A stretch of 64,000 nt of DNA from JADGNZ01 sp963715895 (GTDB lineage: Bacteria > Acidobacteriota > Thermoanaerobaculia > Gp7-AA8). A program made the translations under genes and the position numbers. A model generated the notes under the pieces. That model had not been told where the DNA came from and did no database searches. It saw nothing but the letters and a program-made list of their open reading frames with translations. Numbering within the stretch: position 1 is the first letter of the stretch; each line of letters begins with the position of its first letter. Positions 7,841 through 15,324 of the stretch are shown here, one piece after another. The DNA is taken from positions 3,410,001-3,474,000 of the forward strand of contig OY970284.1 in NCBI GenBank assembly GCA_963715895.1. The letters are read 5' to 3'.

Positions 7841-8183
7841 GACTAACCCGCATTCTCACACTCTCACGTGAATCGCCGGCACTCTGTCACCCGTCGAGGG
7901 CCTTCTCCCCCGCGGTTTCTGGCGGGGGAGAAGGTGCCGACAGGCGGATGAGGGGGCGTTTCACGCGTTTGTCAGTTGCGCGCGAGCAGAGGGAAACCAT
8001 GCACGCGTCTCTCTCAATCCGCCTCGGAACTGAAAGTCGGTACCACACACATATCGCGTATACGCCCCCCTCATCCGCCTGTCGGCACCTTCTCCCCCCG
8101 CAAAAACCCGCGTGGGGAGAAGGCCCTCGACGGGTAACAGAGTGCCGGCGATTCAAGTGAGTCTGTGAGAAATGCGGGCTAAC
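7841..8183. repeat. 340-bp long inverted repeat (MITE-like)
   Basis: Arms of about 110 bases: the left arm runs from CTAACCCGCATTCTCACAC through GAATCGCCGGCACTCTGT to GGCGGATGAGGGGGC, and the right arm is its reverse complement ending AATGCGGGCTAA. About 110 bases of unrelated sequence lie between. No open frame of interest is present. A short related tip occurs at 21224-21261. The size and terminal symmetry resemble a non-autonomous miniature element. Confidence 0.7.
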
Positions 8184-8341
8184 TCGCGGAGCGCGCCTTC
8201 GCGCGCATCCGGGAGAGGGCTGTGTCCCTGTGGTGAATGCCTTCGACTCCCCTACACCATCCGCTCCCCAATTGGTAGTCTTGTTTTGTGACGTATGCTG
8301 TACCATGAGGGAAGGGCATTATTCGTTCCTCTGAAGGTACA

Positions 8342-8929
8342 ATGACTCGCATGCGTGACGATCGAGCGGCCGGTAACGAAGCGATTGCGGAGCGGCCGCT
8401 GCCTTGCGCTCAAATCCCCGTCATGTCCGCGGCCCAGGAACCGTTCGCCGAGGTTTACCACCAGCACGCCCGCCTGCTCCGGATGATCGCCGTCCGCGAC
8501 TTCCGGGTCCCCTTCGGCGACGCCGAGTCGATCGTCCACGACATCTTCACGCGCTACTTCACCAACCCGGGCATCGTGCGGGGAGAGCTCAAGCCGTACT
8601 TCCGAGGGGCGGTCAGGAACGAATGCCTCGAGTACTGGAGGAAGCGCGAGCGCGAGCGCAGCGTCTTCGGCGACGTCGAATCGGACGACGTCGGCGACGA
8701 AGCCTCGCTCGCCGACACCATCGCCATGCGCCTGGCCGTCGCCGAGACCCTCTCCCGGTTGCGGCCGCGCTGTCAGGACGCCCTGAAACGCTTCCACCTG
8801 GAGGGCAAATCGATGCAGGACGTCGCCGTGGAGCTCGACGTAGCTCCCCTTTACGTGCGCCAGCTACTCCATCACTGCCGGAAGGCCGCGCGTCTCATCT
8901 TCGAATCGATCACGAGGGTTCCATCATGA
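8342..8929 (+). CDS. ECF-type RNA polymerase sigma factor
   Basis: A 195-residue protein with sigma-70 region 2 (roughly residues 36-100: AEVYHQHARLLRMIAVRDF...DAESIVHDIFTRYF...YFRGAVRNECLEYWRKRERER) and a region 4 helix-turn-helix near the C-terminus (LSRLRPRCQDALKRFHLEGKSMQDVA...VRQLLHHCRKAARLIF). It should recruit RNA polymerase to a special promoter set. Its stop overlaps the start of the next gene as ATGA, so it is translationally coupled to a zinc-finger TPR protein that is probably its regulator. The N-terminal 27 residues before MSAAQEPF may not be translated; ATG 8423 is an alternative. Confidence 0.85.
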   Translation: MTRMRDDRAAGNEAIAERPLPCAQIPVMSAAQEPFAEVYHQHARLLRMIAVRDFRVPFGDAESIVHDIFTRYFTNPGIVRGELKPYFRGAVRNECLEYWRKRERERSVFGDVESDDVGDEASLADTIAMRLAVAETLSRLRPRCQDALKRFHLEGKSMQDVAVELDVAPLYVRQLLHHCRKAARLIFESITRVPS

Positions 8930-10272
8930 GTCATCTGGACGAAGACCATCTCGCCGAGTACGCCCTGCTTCCCGACGGACCCCGGAAGGATCCGGAGACG
9001 GCCGCGCACCTCGCCGAATGCGCGGAGTGCACCGTCCGGCTGAACGGGATCCGTGCCTTCCTCGATGCCCTGGCCTCGCCGGCGTCGTGGGAGATGGCCG
9101 GCGTCCTCGACGCCGGGCACGGCAGCGACGACGATCTCTTCACCTTCGCCGCCCAGTCGCAGCAGGAGTACGTCGACGCCGCCGAGGCGTTCGCGCCCCT
9201 TCTCAGGAACCCGGTCGCCTTCGTACGGGAGCGCGTCGATCGTAAGAAGGAGTACCGGACCCTCGGCGCGGTGCGCGTGCTGGCGGAAGCCGCCAACGCC
9301 GCCTGTGAGCGCGAGCCGATCCACGCCCGGAACCTGGCCGATTCGGCCGTGACCATCGCCGATGCCCTCTCCGCCGATGACTATCCCCTCGATTCGATCC
9401 GTGCCCTGCGCGGCCTGGCGTGGAAAGAGCGCGCCAACGCCCTGCGCTACCTCGCCGAATACGACCTCGCGCTCGAGGCTCTCGACCATGCCGCCGAGGA
9501 GCTCGCGCATTTCGGCTCGCGCACCTTCGAGTCCGCCAATCTCTCCTACATCCGTTCGGTGATCCTGACCTACACCGACCGCCTCGGCGACGCCGCCGAG
9601 CAGGCCGCGCTGAGCGCCGCCATCTTCACCGAGTACGGCGACACCGACCGGGCCATGCGCGCCCGCAGCGTCCACGCCGGCGTGCTCTATTACCGCCGCG
9701 ACTACCCCGGTGCCGTAGCAATTTTCGAGGAGCTGCTTGCTTACGCGGAAGGGAAGGGGGACCGGGTGGAGACGGCACGGCAGGCATACAACGCCGGCGC
9801 GTGCTGGATCGAGCTGGGGGAGGGTGCGCGGGCGGAGGCCTTTCTAGTTCGCGCGCGTGAGGTTTACTCGGCGCTTCGATTGCGCACGGAAATTGCGCGG
9901 TCCGATTGGAAGCTCGCAGTTACACCGAGACTTGCAGGCGACCTGAAACAATCGGTAGCCAGGTTGCGCGCGGCGAAGGCCGCATGCGATCAATTGGGCA
10001 TGGCAGACGAGGCGGCAAACGCTTCGCTCGATCTCATGGAGTCGCTACTTCTTGTGGGCCAGACCTCTGAGATCGCCAATCTCTGCTCCGAGGTCATGCG
10101 CTACTACAAACGCGCTGGAAAGGTGCACCAGGCACTCACCGCTGCGGCGTTCCTCAAGGAGGCCGCAATTGCGGGGACGATCAGAACGGATACGGTGAAA
10201 CATGTGCGCCGATTCGTCGAGCAGCTCGATCGGTGGCCGGACCTGGTCTTCGTACCGCTGATCTTCCTGTAG
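8926..10272 (+). CDS. Putative anti-sigma factor with N-terminal zinc finger and TPR array
   Basis: A 448-residue protein beginning at ATG 8926, overlapping the sigma gene. Residues about 1-45 carry the HLxxCxxC pattern (AAHLAECAECT) of zinc-finger anti-sigma domains. The rest, from about residue 110, is all alpha-helical with repeated Ala/Tyr/Gly-rich helix pairs (for example ARSVHAGVLYYRRDYPGAVAIFEELL), typical of tetratricopeptide repeats. No transmembrane helix is seen, so it probably acts in the cytoplasm, holding or releasing the ECF factor in response to a ligand or peptide bound by the TPR superhelix. That mechanism is inference from domain order and coupling. Confidence 0.75.
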   Translation: MSHLDEDHLAEYALLPDGPRKDPETAAHLAECAECTVRLNGIRAFLDALASPASWEMAGVLDAGHGSDDDLFTFAAQSQQEYVDAAEAFAPLLRNPVAFVRERVDRKKEYRTLGAVRVLAEAANAACEREPIHARNLADSAVTIADALSADDYPLDSIRALRGLAWKERANALRYLAEYDLALEALDHAAEELAHFGSRTFESANLSYIRSVILTYTDRLGDAAEQAALSAAIFTEYGDTDRAMRARSVHAGVLYYRRDYPGAVAIFEELLAYAEGKGDRVETARQAYNAGACWIELGEGARAEAFLVRAREVYSALRLRTEIARSDWKLAVTPRLAGDLKQSVARLRAAKAACDQLGMADEAANASLDLMESLLLVGQTSEIANLCSEVMRYYKRAGKVHQALTAAAFLKEAAIAGTIRTDTVKHVRRFVEQLDRWPDLVFVPLIFL

Positions 10273-10372
10273 CGCGTCGATTAGTTCCATCCCAAACGTT
10301 TCGGGGCTCTCACCCTCTACGTCTAGAGGGCGCCCTCCATAATCGCCGGCAACGCCGGCAAGCGGAGGGCTT

Positions 10373-10558
10373 ATGAAACATGTATCGAAAGGCGTGGCGA
10401 AGCTGTGTGCAGTGTGCGCGGTGGTCCTGCTTCTTGGTGCGCAGCCGGCACTCGCCGCTCCGCAGGGATCAGCCGGAGATCGTGCATCCCACAGCTTCCT
10501 GCGCACGATCCTCAAGCGGATCCTCGACCTGACCGATATCAGCTTCCCTCCTGGCTGA
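10373..10558 (+). CDS. Exported micropeptide downstream of the sigma/TPR pair
   Basis: A 61-residue ORF with GGAGGG at 10362-10367 and ATG 10373. The N-terminus (KHVSKGVAKL, then a hydrophobic core CAVCAVVLLLGA and an ALAAP cleavage site) is a convincing Sec signal peptide. The mature part is only about 33 residues, basic then amphipathic, ending LTDISFPPG. No family is recognised. Position after a sigma factor and a TPR-containing anti-sigma suggests a peptide signal or effector, but this is not shown by the sequence itself. Confidence 0.6.
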   Translation: MKHVSKGVAKLCAVCAVVLLLGAQPALAAPQGSAGDRASHSFLRTILKRILDLTDISFPPG

Positions 10559-10585
10559 GCCCCTTCCTCTTTCGCGGCTTCGCGT

Positions 10586-10613
10586 CTTCGCGTGAGATCG
10601 TTGTCACGCGAAG
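10586..10613. terminator. Hairpin after the micropeptide gene
   Basis: CTTCGCGTGA and TCACGCGAAG form a perfect 10-bp stem with an 8-base loop. There is no T-tract, so the termination role is only likely from its position. Confidence 0.45.
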
Positions 10614-10674
10614 TCGCGACCCTTGCTGGTAACATCCTGACGGGTGGATGTGTCTAAGGAGGGGGAGGAACACG

Positions 10675-11061
10675 ATGCACCTGCACGGAAACGCGCTCGA
10701 CGACGAACGTAACTGGTACCACCGCGGCGTGGAAACCTATCTCGACGCCAGCTACCGCACCGGTACGCGGGCCACGGCTTCCGAATTCGCCAGACTGTTC
10801 GGAACAAACAGGGTCAGGCTCAGCCAGGACTTCCGTCGCCTGTTCGGGACGACACCGCTGCAGTACATCCGCTTCCAGCAACTTCTCTATGCCGCGAAGC
10901 TGCTGCGGCGTTCCCCGCTCACGGTGGAACAGATCTCGGTGACCGCGGGACTGGGCACACGCTCGACTCTCTTCCGCCTCTTCTCAGCGCATTTCGGGAT
11001 GACGCCCGACCAGTACCGGCGCAATCCTCCCCGGCCTGGGTCCACCGGTCACCCGTGTTGA
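10675..11061 (+). CDS. AraC-family DNA-binding domain protein
   Basis: A 128-residue protein that is essentially a stand-alone AraC/XylS helix-turn-helix domain. The first motif is ATASEFARLFGTNRVRLSQDFRRLFGTTPLQYI and the second is TVEQISVTAGLGTRSTLFRLFSAHFGMTPDQYR, with the usual PxQYxR end. The sensor domain normally found in the family is missing. ATG 10675 is chosen because GGAGGGGGAGG precedes it by a few bases; an in-frame start at 10648 lacks that. It may belong to the preceding sigma module or regulate the small genes that follow. Confidence 0.82.
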   Translation: MHLHGNALDDERNWYHRGVETYLDASYRTGTRATASEFARLFGTNRVRLSQDFRRLFGTTPLQYIRFQQLLYAAKLLRRSPLTVEQISVTAGLGTRSTLFRLFSAHFGMTPDQYRRNPPRPGSTGHPC

Positions 11062-11123
11062 CCCTTACAAAATAGGACTGTTTTTCCGGCGCGGGTGCGC
11101 GTACGTTTATCGCAGCCCGAAAT

Positions 11124-11357
11124 ATGTCCGCCCCTGCCGATCGACCGAAGCCGGATATGGCCATCTCTCTGGACCGCCTGGCCGGCGCCTCCCTCCGGGA
11201 AACGCTCGTCGAAACCCTCGCCCAGATCCTCCTGGAAACGGACGAAGCGCTGTCGATGCTCAGCGGGCCGGAGGCCAACGGCGTCCGCTGGATCGAGCCC
11301 CATCTCAAAATCGTCTTTGACGAAGTGAACGCCGTCCTGTTGCGATTGACCGACTGA
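11124..11357 (+). CDS. Hypothetical small protein
   Basis: A 77-residue acidic protein with no recognised family. After a Pro-rich start it is predicted to be helical (ISLDRLAGASLRETLVETLAQILLETDEALSML), then a WIEPHLKIVFDEVNAVLLRL helix. It sits 22 nt before another small gene in the same direction and could form an operon with it. Codon use looks native to the genome. It could pair with the following protein but nothing shows this directly. Confidence 0.5.
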   Translation: MSAPADRPKPDMAISLDRLAGASLRETLVETLAQILLETDEALSMLSGPEANGVRWIEPHLKIVFDEVNAVLLRLTD

Positions 11358-11379
11358 GACCGAATCGAACGAGGAGCCA

Positions 11380-11610
11380 ATGCCCATGGCCGATCAGACG
11401 ACCCGAACGACGAGGAAAGCCAGGGAGGGGCTGGCGGCCTTTCCGGACAGCTCCTGCCAGAACATCCGACTGACCCTGCTCGGCGGCGAGCTCGCCCTCA
11501 TCGACAGGCTGGCCGCCGACATCCGCCTGATCCATGGAGCCTGGATCACACGTTCCGGGATTCTGGCGGCACTGATCGAGGCGGCCATGCGTGCCGACGG
11601 GGCGGCGTGA
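11380..11610 (+). CDS. Small protein with ribbon-helix-helix-like pattern
   Basis: A 76-residue protein. The C-terminal 45 residues read as a beta strand (NIRLTLL) followed by two helices (ELALIDRLAADIRLI and TRSGILAALIEAAMRA), the layout of MetJ/Arc/CopG ribbon-helix-helix DNA-binding proteins, with the family-like TRSGIL-ALIEAAM second helix. The basic N-terminus (TTRTTRKAREG) could contact DNA. It lies immediately before a phased palindromic 21-bp array, which may be its binding region. This is a fold guess from a short sequence; a non-DNA-binding helical protein is possible. Confidence 0.45.
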   Translation: MPMADQTTRTTRKAREGLAAFPDSSCQNIRLTLLGGELALIDRLAADIRLIHGAWITRSGILAALIEAAMRADGAA

Positions 11611-11672
11611 ACGCGAATTTGGGGCTGTTGATATGACGAAAGCCTTCTTGTGGCGAGATTCACGAGGGACAA

Positions 11673-11882
11673 GTGGCTTTAAACCTGCCCAGGTAGTCTC
11701 TGAGCCTACCCGAATAGGCTTTAAGCCTACCCGAATAGGCTTTAAGCCTACCCAAGTAGTCTCTGAGCCTACCCCGGTAGGCTTTAAGCCTACCCCGGTA
11801 GTCCCTGAGTCTACCCCAGTAGGCTTTAAGCCTACCCGGGTAGGCTTAAAGCCTATTCCGGTTGTCATTCGACCAACCCAGA
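11673..11882. repeat. Array of about ten 21-bp phased palindromic repeats
   Basis: Units run back to back with exactly 21-nt spacing. Type A is TAGGCTTTAAGCCTACCCGAA, whose first 15 bases are a near-perfect palindrome; type B is TAGTCTCTGAGCCTACCCCGG. The order is a worn first unit (11673), B, A, A, B, A, B, A, a final A-like unit at 11841 and a decayed unit at 11862. There are no spacers, so it is not a CRISPR. A 21-bp period equals two helical turns, which places every unit on the same DNA face. Confidence 0.9.
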
Positions 11883-12145
11883 GAGAGGAATTGCATGTTG
11901 ATAATGGGAAAAGGGCAGAAGTAATGATACGCGTGGCTGTAGCAGCTGCGTTACGGGTCGGTAACATTGAAAGTGCGGCGTGTGTCCTTAGGCGAACGTA
12001 GACTGAGGCATCGATTCGATCACAAGGCGCGTGCGCACCGTGCCGAATGCCCGCGACGTCAGGCCAGGCGTCGAGGTGCCATAAACCGCCGTAAGCGCGC
12101 GTCGCGCTTGCGAACGGGTAACACGTCCATAAGGAGGACAACATC

Positions 12146-12694
12146 ATGTCTGACATCAATGCCAGCGGTGTGTCTGTGCAGGCGGCGGCCGATACGCCGC
12201 CCTCGCCGACCACCACCCACTATCAGGAGGTGGCGGCCGCGCTCAGCGCGACCCTCACCACCGCACTCTCGCAGATCCCCTCGTTCGAGGTGTCGCATCC
12301 GGCGACGGTGAAGTTCGTTCGTGCCCACCAGGGGTTTCCGAATGACTTCATCGCCTCGGTGCTCGCCGCGGTCGAGGCGGATCCCGAGTTGCAGAACGTC
12401 AAGAAGTTCGACGCCGTCGAAGCGCGCGACACGCTTCAGTTCCTGGAAGCCTTCCGCCCCGTCATCCAACAGGCCGAGGCGTTTCTGGCGACTCTGAAGT
12501 TCACCGCCGCTTCCCGCAAGGCGCGCGTCGTCGCCGACGGGCTGCAGCTCTACGTGATCGCCAAAGGGATCGGACGCGATCCGGGCAGCGCCGCCGTGGC
12601 GTCGTATGCCGACAACATGAAGCGCGATCTGAAGCGCCCCGGCCGCAAGGCCAAACCGGCCAATCCGCCGGCGCCCCAGACCGCCACGCAGTAG
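12146..12694 (+). CDS. Hypothetical protein
   Basis: A 182-residue soluble protein with no recognised family. It has a low-complexity Ala/Ser/Thr/Pro N-terminus, a helical core (residues about 25-150) and a basic Pro/Lys-rich tail (KRPGRKAKPANPPAP). AAGGAGG about 8 nt upstream supports ATG 12146. It lies between the 21-bp array and the M4 peptidase gene, in the same direction, and may share their transcript. Nothing visible suggests an enzyme. Confidence 0.6.
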   Translation: MSDINASGVSVQAAADTPPSPTTTHYQEVAAALSATLTTALSQIPSFEVSHPATVKFVRAHQGFPNDFIASVLAAVEADPELQNVKKFDAVEARDTLQFLEAFRPVIQQAEAFLATLKFTAASRKARVVADGLQLYVIAKGIGRDPGSAAVASYADNMKRDLKRPGRKAKPANPPAPQTATQ

Positions 12695-12789
12695 CAGCAC
12701 CCGTGCAGTAGAAACCCGCACGGCCGCGTTGACGCGCGGCCGTGCGCAACAACGGACCCCCTAACCGACTAAGAAAGGAGTTTCGTGTC

Positions 12790-13911
12790 ATGCGAAACAT
12801 ACATCACCCAATCTGTACCGTCATCCCGCCGCACATTCTGCGGCACGTGGCGGAGCATGGGGACGACGATGCGCGGAAGAAGGCGGAGGCCACAATGCGC
12901 CATACCGCCCGCTTCGCGCGGGAGCGCTCCCAGGCATCCAACGACACGCCGAACGGCCCGACGGCTCTCACGCCCAAACGCCGCGAGGTGTACGACGCGC
13001 AACACAAGCGCAACCTCCCCGGAAAGCTGGTCATGTCCGACCACGGCGGCCTCACCAGCCGCGACATCGAGGCGGTGGAAGCGTTCGAGGGCGCTGGCGC
13101 AACGTCTGATTTCTACGCCAAGGTCCTCTTCCGCAACTCCATCGACGGCAAGGGCATGCCCATCATCTCGACCGTCCACTATGGCCAGAAGTTCGACAAC
13201 GCCATGTGGGATGGCAAGCAGATGATCTTTGGCGACGGCGACGGGAAGTTTTTCAACCGCTTCACCATCGACGTCGCCGTCACGGCTCACGAGCTGACGC
13301 ACGGGATGACGCAGCACACCGCGGCGCTGGAGTATCACGATCAGTCAGGTGCTCTCAATGAGCATCTCTCCGACGCCGTGGGAAGCATGGTCAAGCAGTG
13401 GATTCTCGGCCAGACGGCGTCGCAGGCCGACTGGCTGATCGGCCAGGGCCTGCCCGGTCCGAACGTCCGAGGAATAGCCATCCGCTCGATGAAAGCGCCT
13501 GGCACCGCCTACGACGATCCGGTCCTCGGCCGCGACCCGCAGCCGGCGCACATGCGCGATTACGTCGTCACAACCGACGACAACGGAGGCGTGCACATCA
13601 ACTCGGGAATCCTGAATCACGCCTTCTTTCTCTTTTCCACGGGCGTCGGCGGACATTCGTGGGACGTGCCCTGCAGCATCTGGTACCCCGTGCAGAAAAC
13701 GCAGCTGTTTCCGCACGCCGGTTTCCAGGATTTCGCCGCGGCCACGGTCAGTACCGCCGGTCAGCTCTACGGCACAGGCAGCGCGGTGCAAAGCACCCTC
13801 ATCGATGCCTGGTCGGAGGTTGGCCTGCCGGTCACGCTGGCGCCGAAAAAGGCGCTGCCATCCAACCGCACCAAATGGCGCAGCCGCCCGCTGGCCCGCG
13901 GAAAAGCATAA
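12790..13911 (+). CDS. M4-family metallopeptidase, protealysin-like (cytoplasmic, short propeptide)
   Basis: A 373-residue zinc endopeptidase of the thermolysin family. The zinc site is HELTH (His167, Glu168, His171) with the third ligand Glu191 in NEHLSD, and the catalytic His269 is in GGVHINSGILNHAF. There is no signal peptide. The short N-terminal region contains a PPHIL motif near residues 13-17, as in the small precursor of protealysin-type peptidases, whose members lack the long thermolysin propeptide. AAGGAG precedes ATG 12790. Protealysin genes are often followed by an emfourin inhibitor; the next ORF does not resemble it. The C-terminus ends in a basic extension. Confidence 0.9.
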   Translation: MRNIHHPICTVIPPHILRHVAEHGDDDARKKAEATMRHTARFARERSQASNDTPNGPTALTPKRREVYDAQHKRNLPGKLVMSDHGGLTSRDIEAVEAFEGAGATSDFYAKVLFRNSIDGKGMPIISTVHYGQKFDNAMWDGKQMIFGDGDGKFFNRFTIDVAVTAHELTHGMTQHTAALEYHDQSGALNEHLSDAVGSMVKQWILGQTASQADWLIGQGLPGPNVRGIAIRSMKAPGTAYDDPVLGRDPQPAHMRDYVVTTDDNGGVHINSGILNHAFFLFSTGVGGHSWDVPCSIWYPVQKTQLFPHAGFQDFAAATVSTAGQLYGTGSAVQSTLIDAWSEVGLPVTLAPKKALPSNRTKWRSRPLARGKA

Positions 13912-13991
13912 GTCGTTTCTCGTCCACCCAACACCAACCCGCGCAGGCGTGGCCACACGCCCGCGCATTAACCGAATGAAAGGAAAACATC

Positions 13992-14339
13992 ATGAGCACT
14001 GGACAACAAAACCACAATGAGAAGTTCGACCTCTCCTTCGAGGGCATCGACGATCACATCAATCAGTTCGACCTGTTGGACCTGGCAGGGGAGAGCGTGC
14101 TGCCGCAGCAGACGCTGGCCGAGCGCGGCCGGCAGCTGGCGGCGACGTACGCCGTTGCCCGTCCGATCCTGGTCGCGCTGATCGCAATCGCACTGGTCCC
14201 GGAGACGTGGCGTACAGCACTGAGCATCTTCGTCGGCACTCTCGACGGAGTCACCGCCAGCTTCAAGGCGGGGAAGGACCTCGCCGTCGGCGATGGCGCA
14301 TCAACGGTGGAAATGGAACCGAAGCTCCCGACGGACTGA
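13992..14339 (+). CDS. Hypothetical protein with one hydrophobic segment
   Basis: A 115-residue protein with an acidic, hydrophilic N-terminal half (FDLSFEGIDDHINQFDLLDL) and one hydrophobic stretch (AVARPILVALIAIALVP) that could cross or lie on the membrane. AAAGGAAAAC lies just before ATG 13992. It follows the M4 peptidase by 80 bases and may be a partner or substrate, but it matches no inhibitor family that I can name. Confidence 0.55.
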   Translation: MSTGQQNHNEKFDLSFEGIDDHINQFDLLDLAGESVLPQQTLAERGRQLAATYAVARPILVALIAIALVPETWRTALSIFVGTLDGVTASFKAGKDLAVGDGASTVEMEPKLPTD

Positions 14340-14347
14340 GGTCAACC

Positions 14348-14494
14348 ATGAGCCAGTTGAGGATCAGAGTCGCCCGGGACATAAACACCGGCCGCCTGGT
14401 CACGCTGGAGTACGCCAGCCGTCACCAGACGACGACGGTCGTGAAACGGCCGCGAGTCCGCAGACGCCACCGGCGCCGGCGGCGGCGGAGGTAA
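14348..14494 (+). CDS. Small arginine-rich protein
   Basis: A 48-residue ORF starting ATG 14348, eight bases after the preceding stop. It begins SQLRIRVARDINTGRLVTLEYAS and ends in a poly-Arg/His tail. The N-terminal half looks like a short beta-rich piece; the tail would bind nucleic acid or acidic protein. It could be a real operon member or a chance frame in high-GC DNA. Confidence 0.35.
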   Translation: MSQLRIRVARDINTGRLVTLEYASRHQTTTVVKRPRVRRRHRRRRRRR

Positions 14495-14509
14495 GCCATA
14501 AGCAGTAAC

Positions 14510-14537
14510 GCCGGGGCTCGCGCAAACGGGCCCCGGC
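14510..14537. terminator. Strong GC hairpin closing the M4 gene block
   Basis: GCCGGGGC and GCCCCGGC form an 8-bp stem around a 12-base loop, right after the last small gene. There is no T-run behind it. It marks the boundary to the lower-GC TIR gene. Confidence 0.55.
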
Positions 14538-14627
14538 AATTGGGGGTGTATCCTGTCGACTGCAGAACGATACGTCGTGCGACTCAGCCAAAAGGCACCG
14601 AAGCGAGGATCTAGAAGGCGTTGAAGA

Positions 14628-15170
14628 ATGGCATACGACTCTATTATCCAAGCTCTGCTAGCGCCAACTCGCAAATTGTTCGTAAGCTATCACCATGGCG
14701 GCGACAGATCATATTATGACGAATTCAGTCGCATCTTCCACGACACGTATGAGGCATGCCAGGACAATTCCGTCGACAGACTCATCGACAGCTCCAACTC
14801 CGAGTACGTGATTCGGAGAATACGCGAGGAGTACATCGTCGGCACTTCCTGCACGATCGTACTTTGCGGCGCCGAGACCAGATGGCGTAAATTTGTAGAT
14901 TGGGAGATCAAGGCGACGCTTGACAAGTGTCACGCATTGATTGGCGTACACCTTCCATCCAATCCTCGTGACATATTGGGGAATGTCCACGTCCCTGATC
15001 GTCTCAAAGATAATATCGATTCAAGGTATGCGCTCTGGGTAGGATGGGAGTCTCTGATTGCCAACGTGCCAGCCGAGCTGAAGTTCTGGATAGAGCGTGC
15101 CAAATTGCAACCTTCGGTTCTCATTCGGAACGCGAGACCGCTACGCGAAAGGAATGGATGGCAGTCATGA
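14628..15170 (+). CDS. ThsB-like TIR-domain protein (DUF1863 / ThsB_TIR family)
   Basis: A 180-residue protein. The N-terminal strand KLFVSYHHGGDRSYYDEF, the central IRREYI-like helix before GTSCTIVLCGAETRWRKFVDWEI, and the strand ALIGVHLPS are the core pattern of the ThsB TIR family, whose members sense phage infection and make an NAD-derived signal in Thoeris systems. No ThsA-type effector is next to it. Base composition is visibly lower in GC than the neighbours, with AT-rich codons, which suggests transfer. The next genes (three-Cys protein and TcmP) are convergent. Thoeris activity is inference; the TIR-like fold call is firmer. Confidence 0.8.
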   Translation: MAYDSIIQALLAPTRKLFVSYHHGGDRSYYDEFSRIFHDTYEACQDNSVDRLIDSSNSEYVIRRIREEYIVGTSCTIVLCGAETRWRKFVDWEIKATLDKCHALIGVHLPSNPRDILGNVHVPDRLKDNIDSRYALWVGWESLIANVPAELKFWIERAKLQPSVLIRNARPLRERNGWQS

Positions 15171-15324
15171 GGAGGCGAGATTGTCGACCCTCATGAGATT
15201 CGAGGTGGATTGATTCTATCGCCTGTAGACATCGGTGAACCTCGCCAGAGTCGCGAGCTATTCGGATCCTCTGAGAGAATGATGCACGAGGTTCGGGAGC
15301 CATCGGCAGAACAGATCTTGCCTC

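Noticed and set aside
11673..11882. CRISPR array
   Set aside because: Units are directly joined with no unique spacers, and no cas gene is near.
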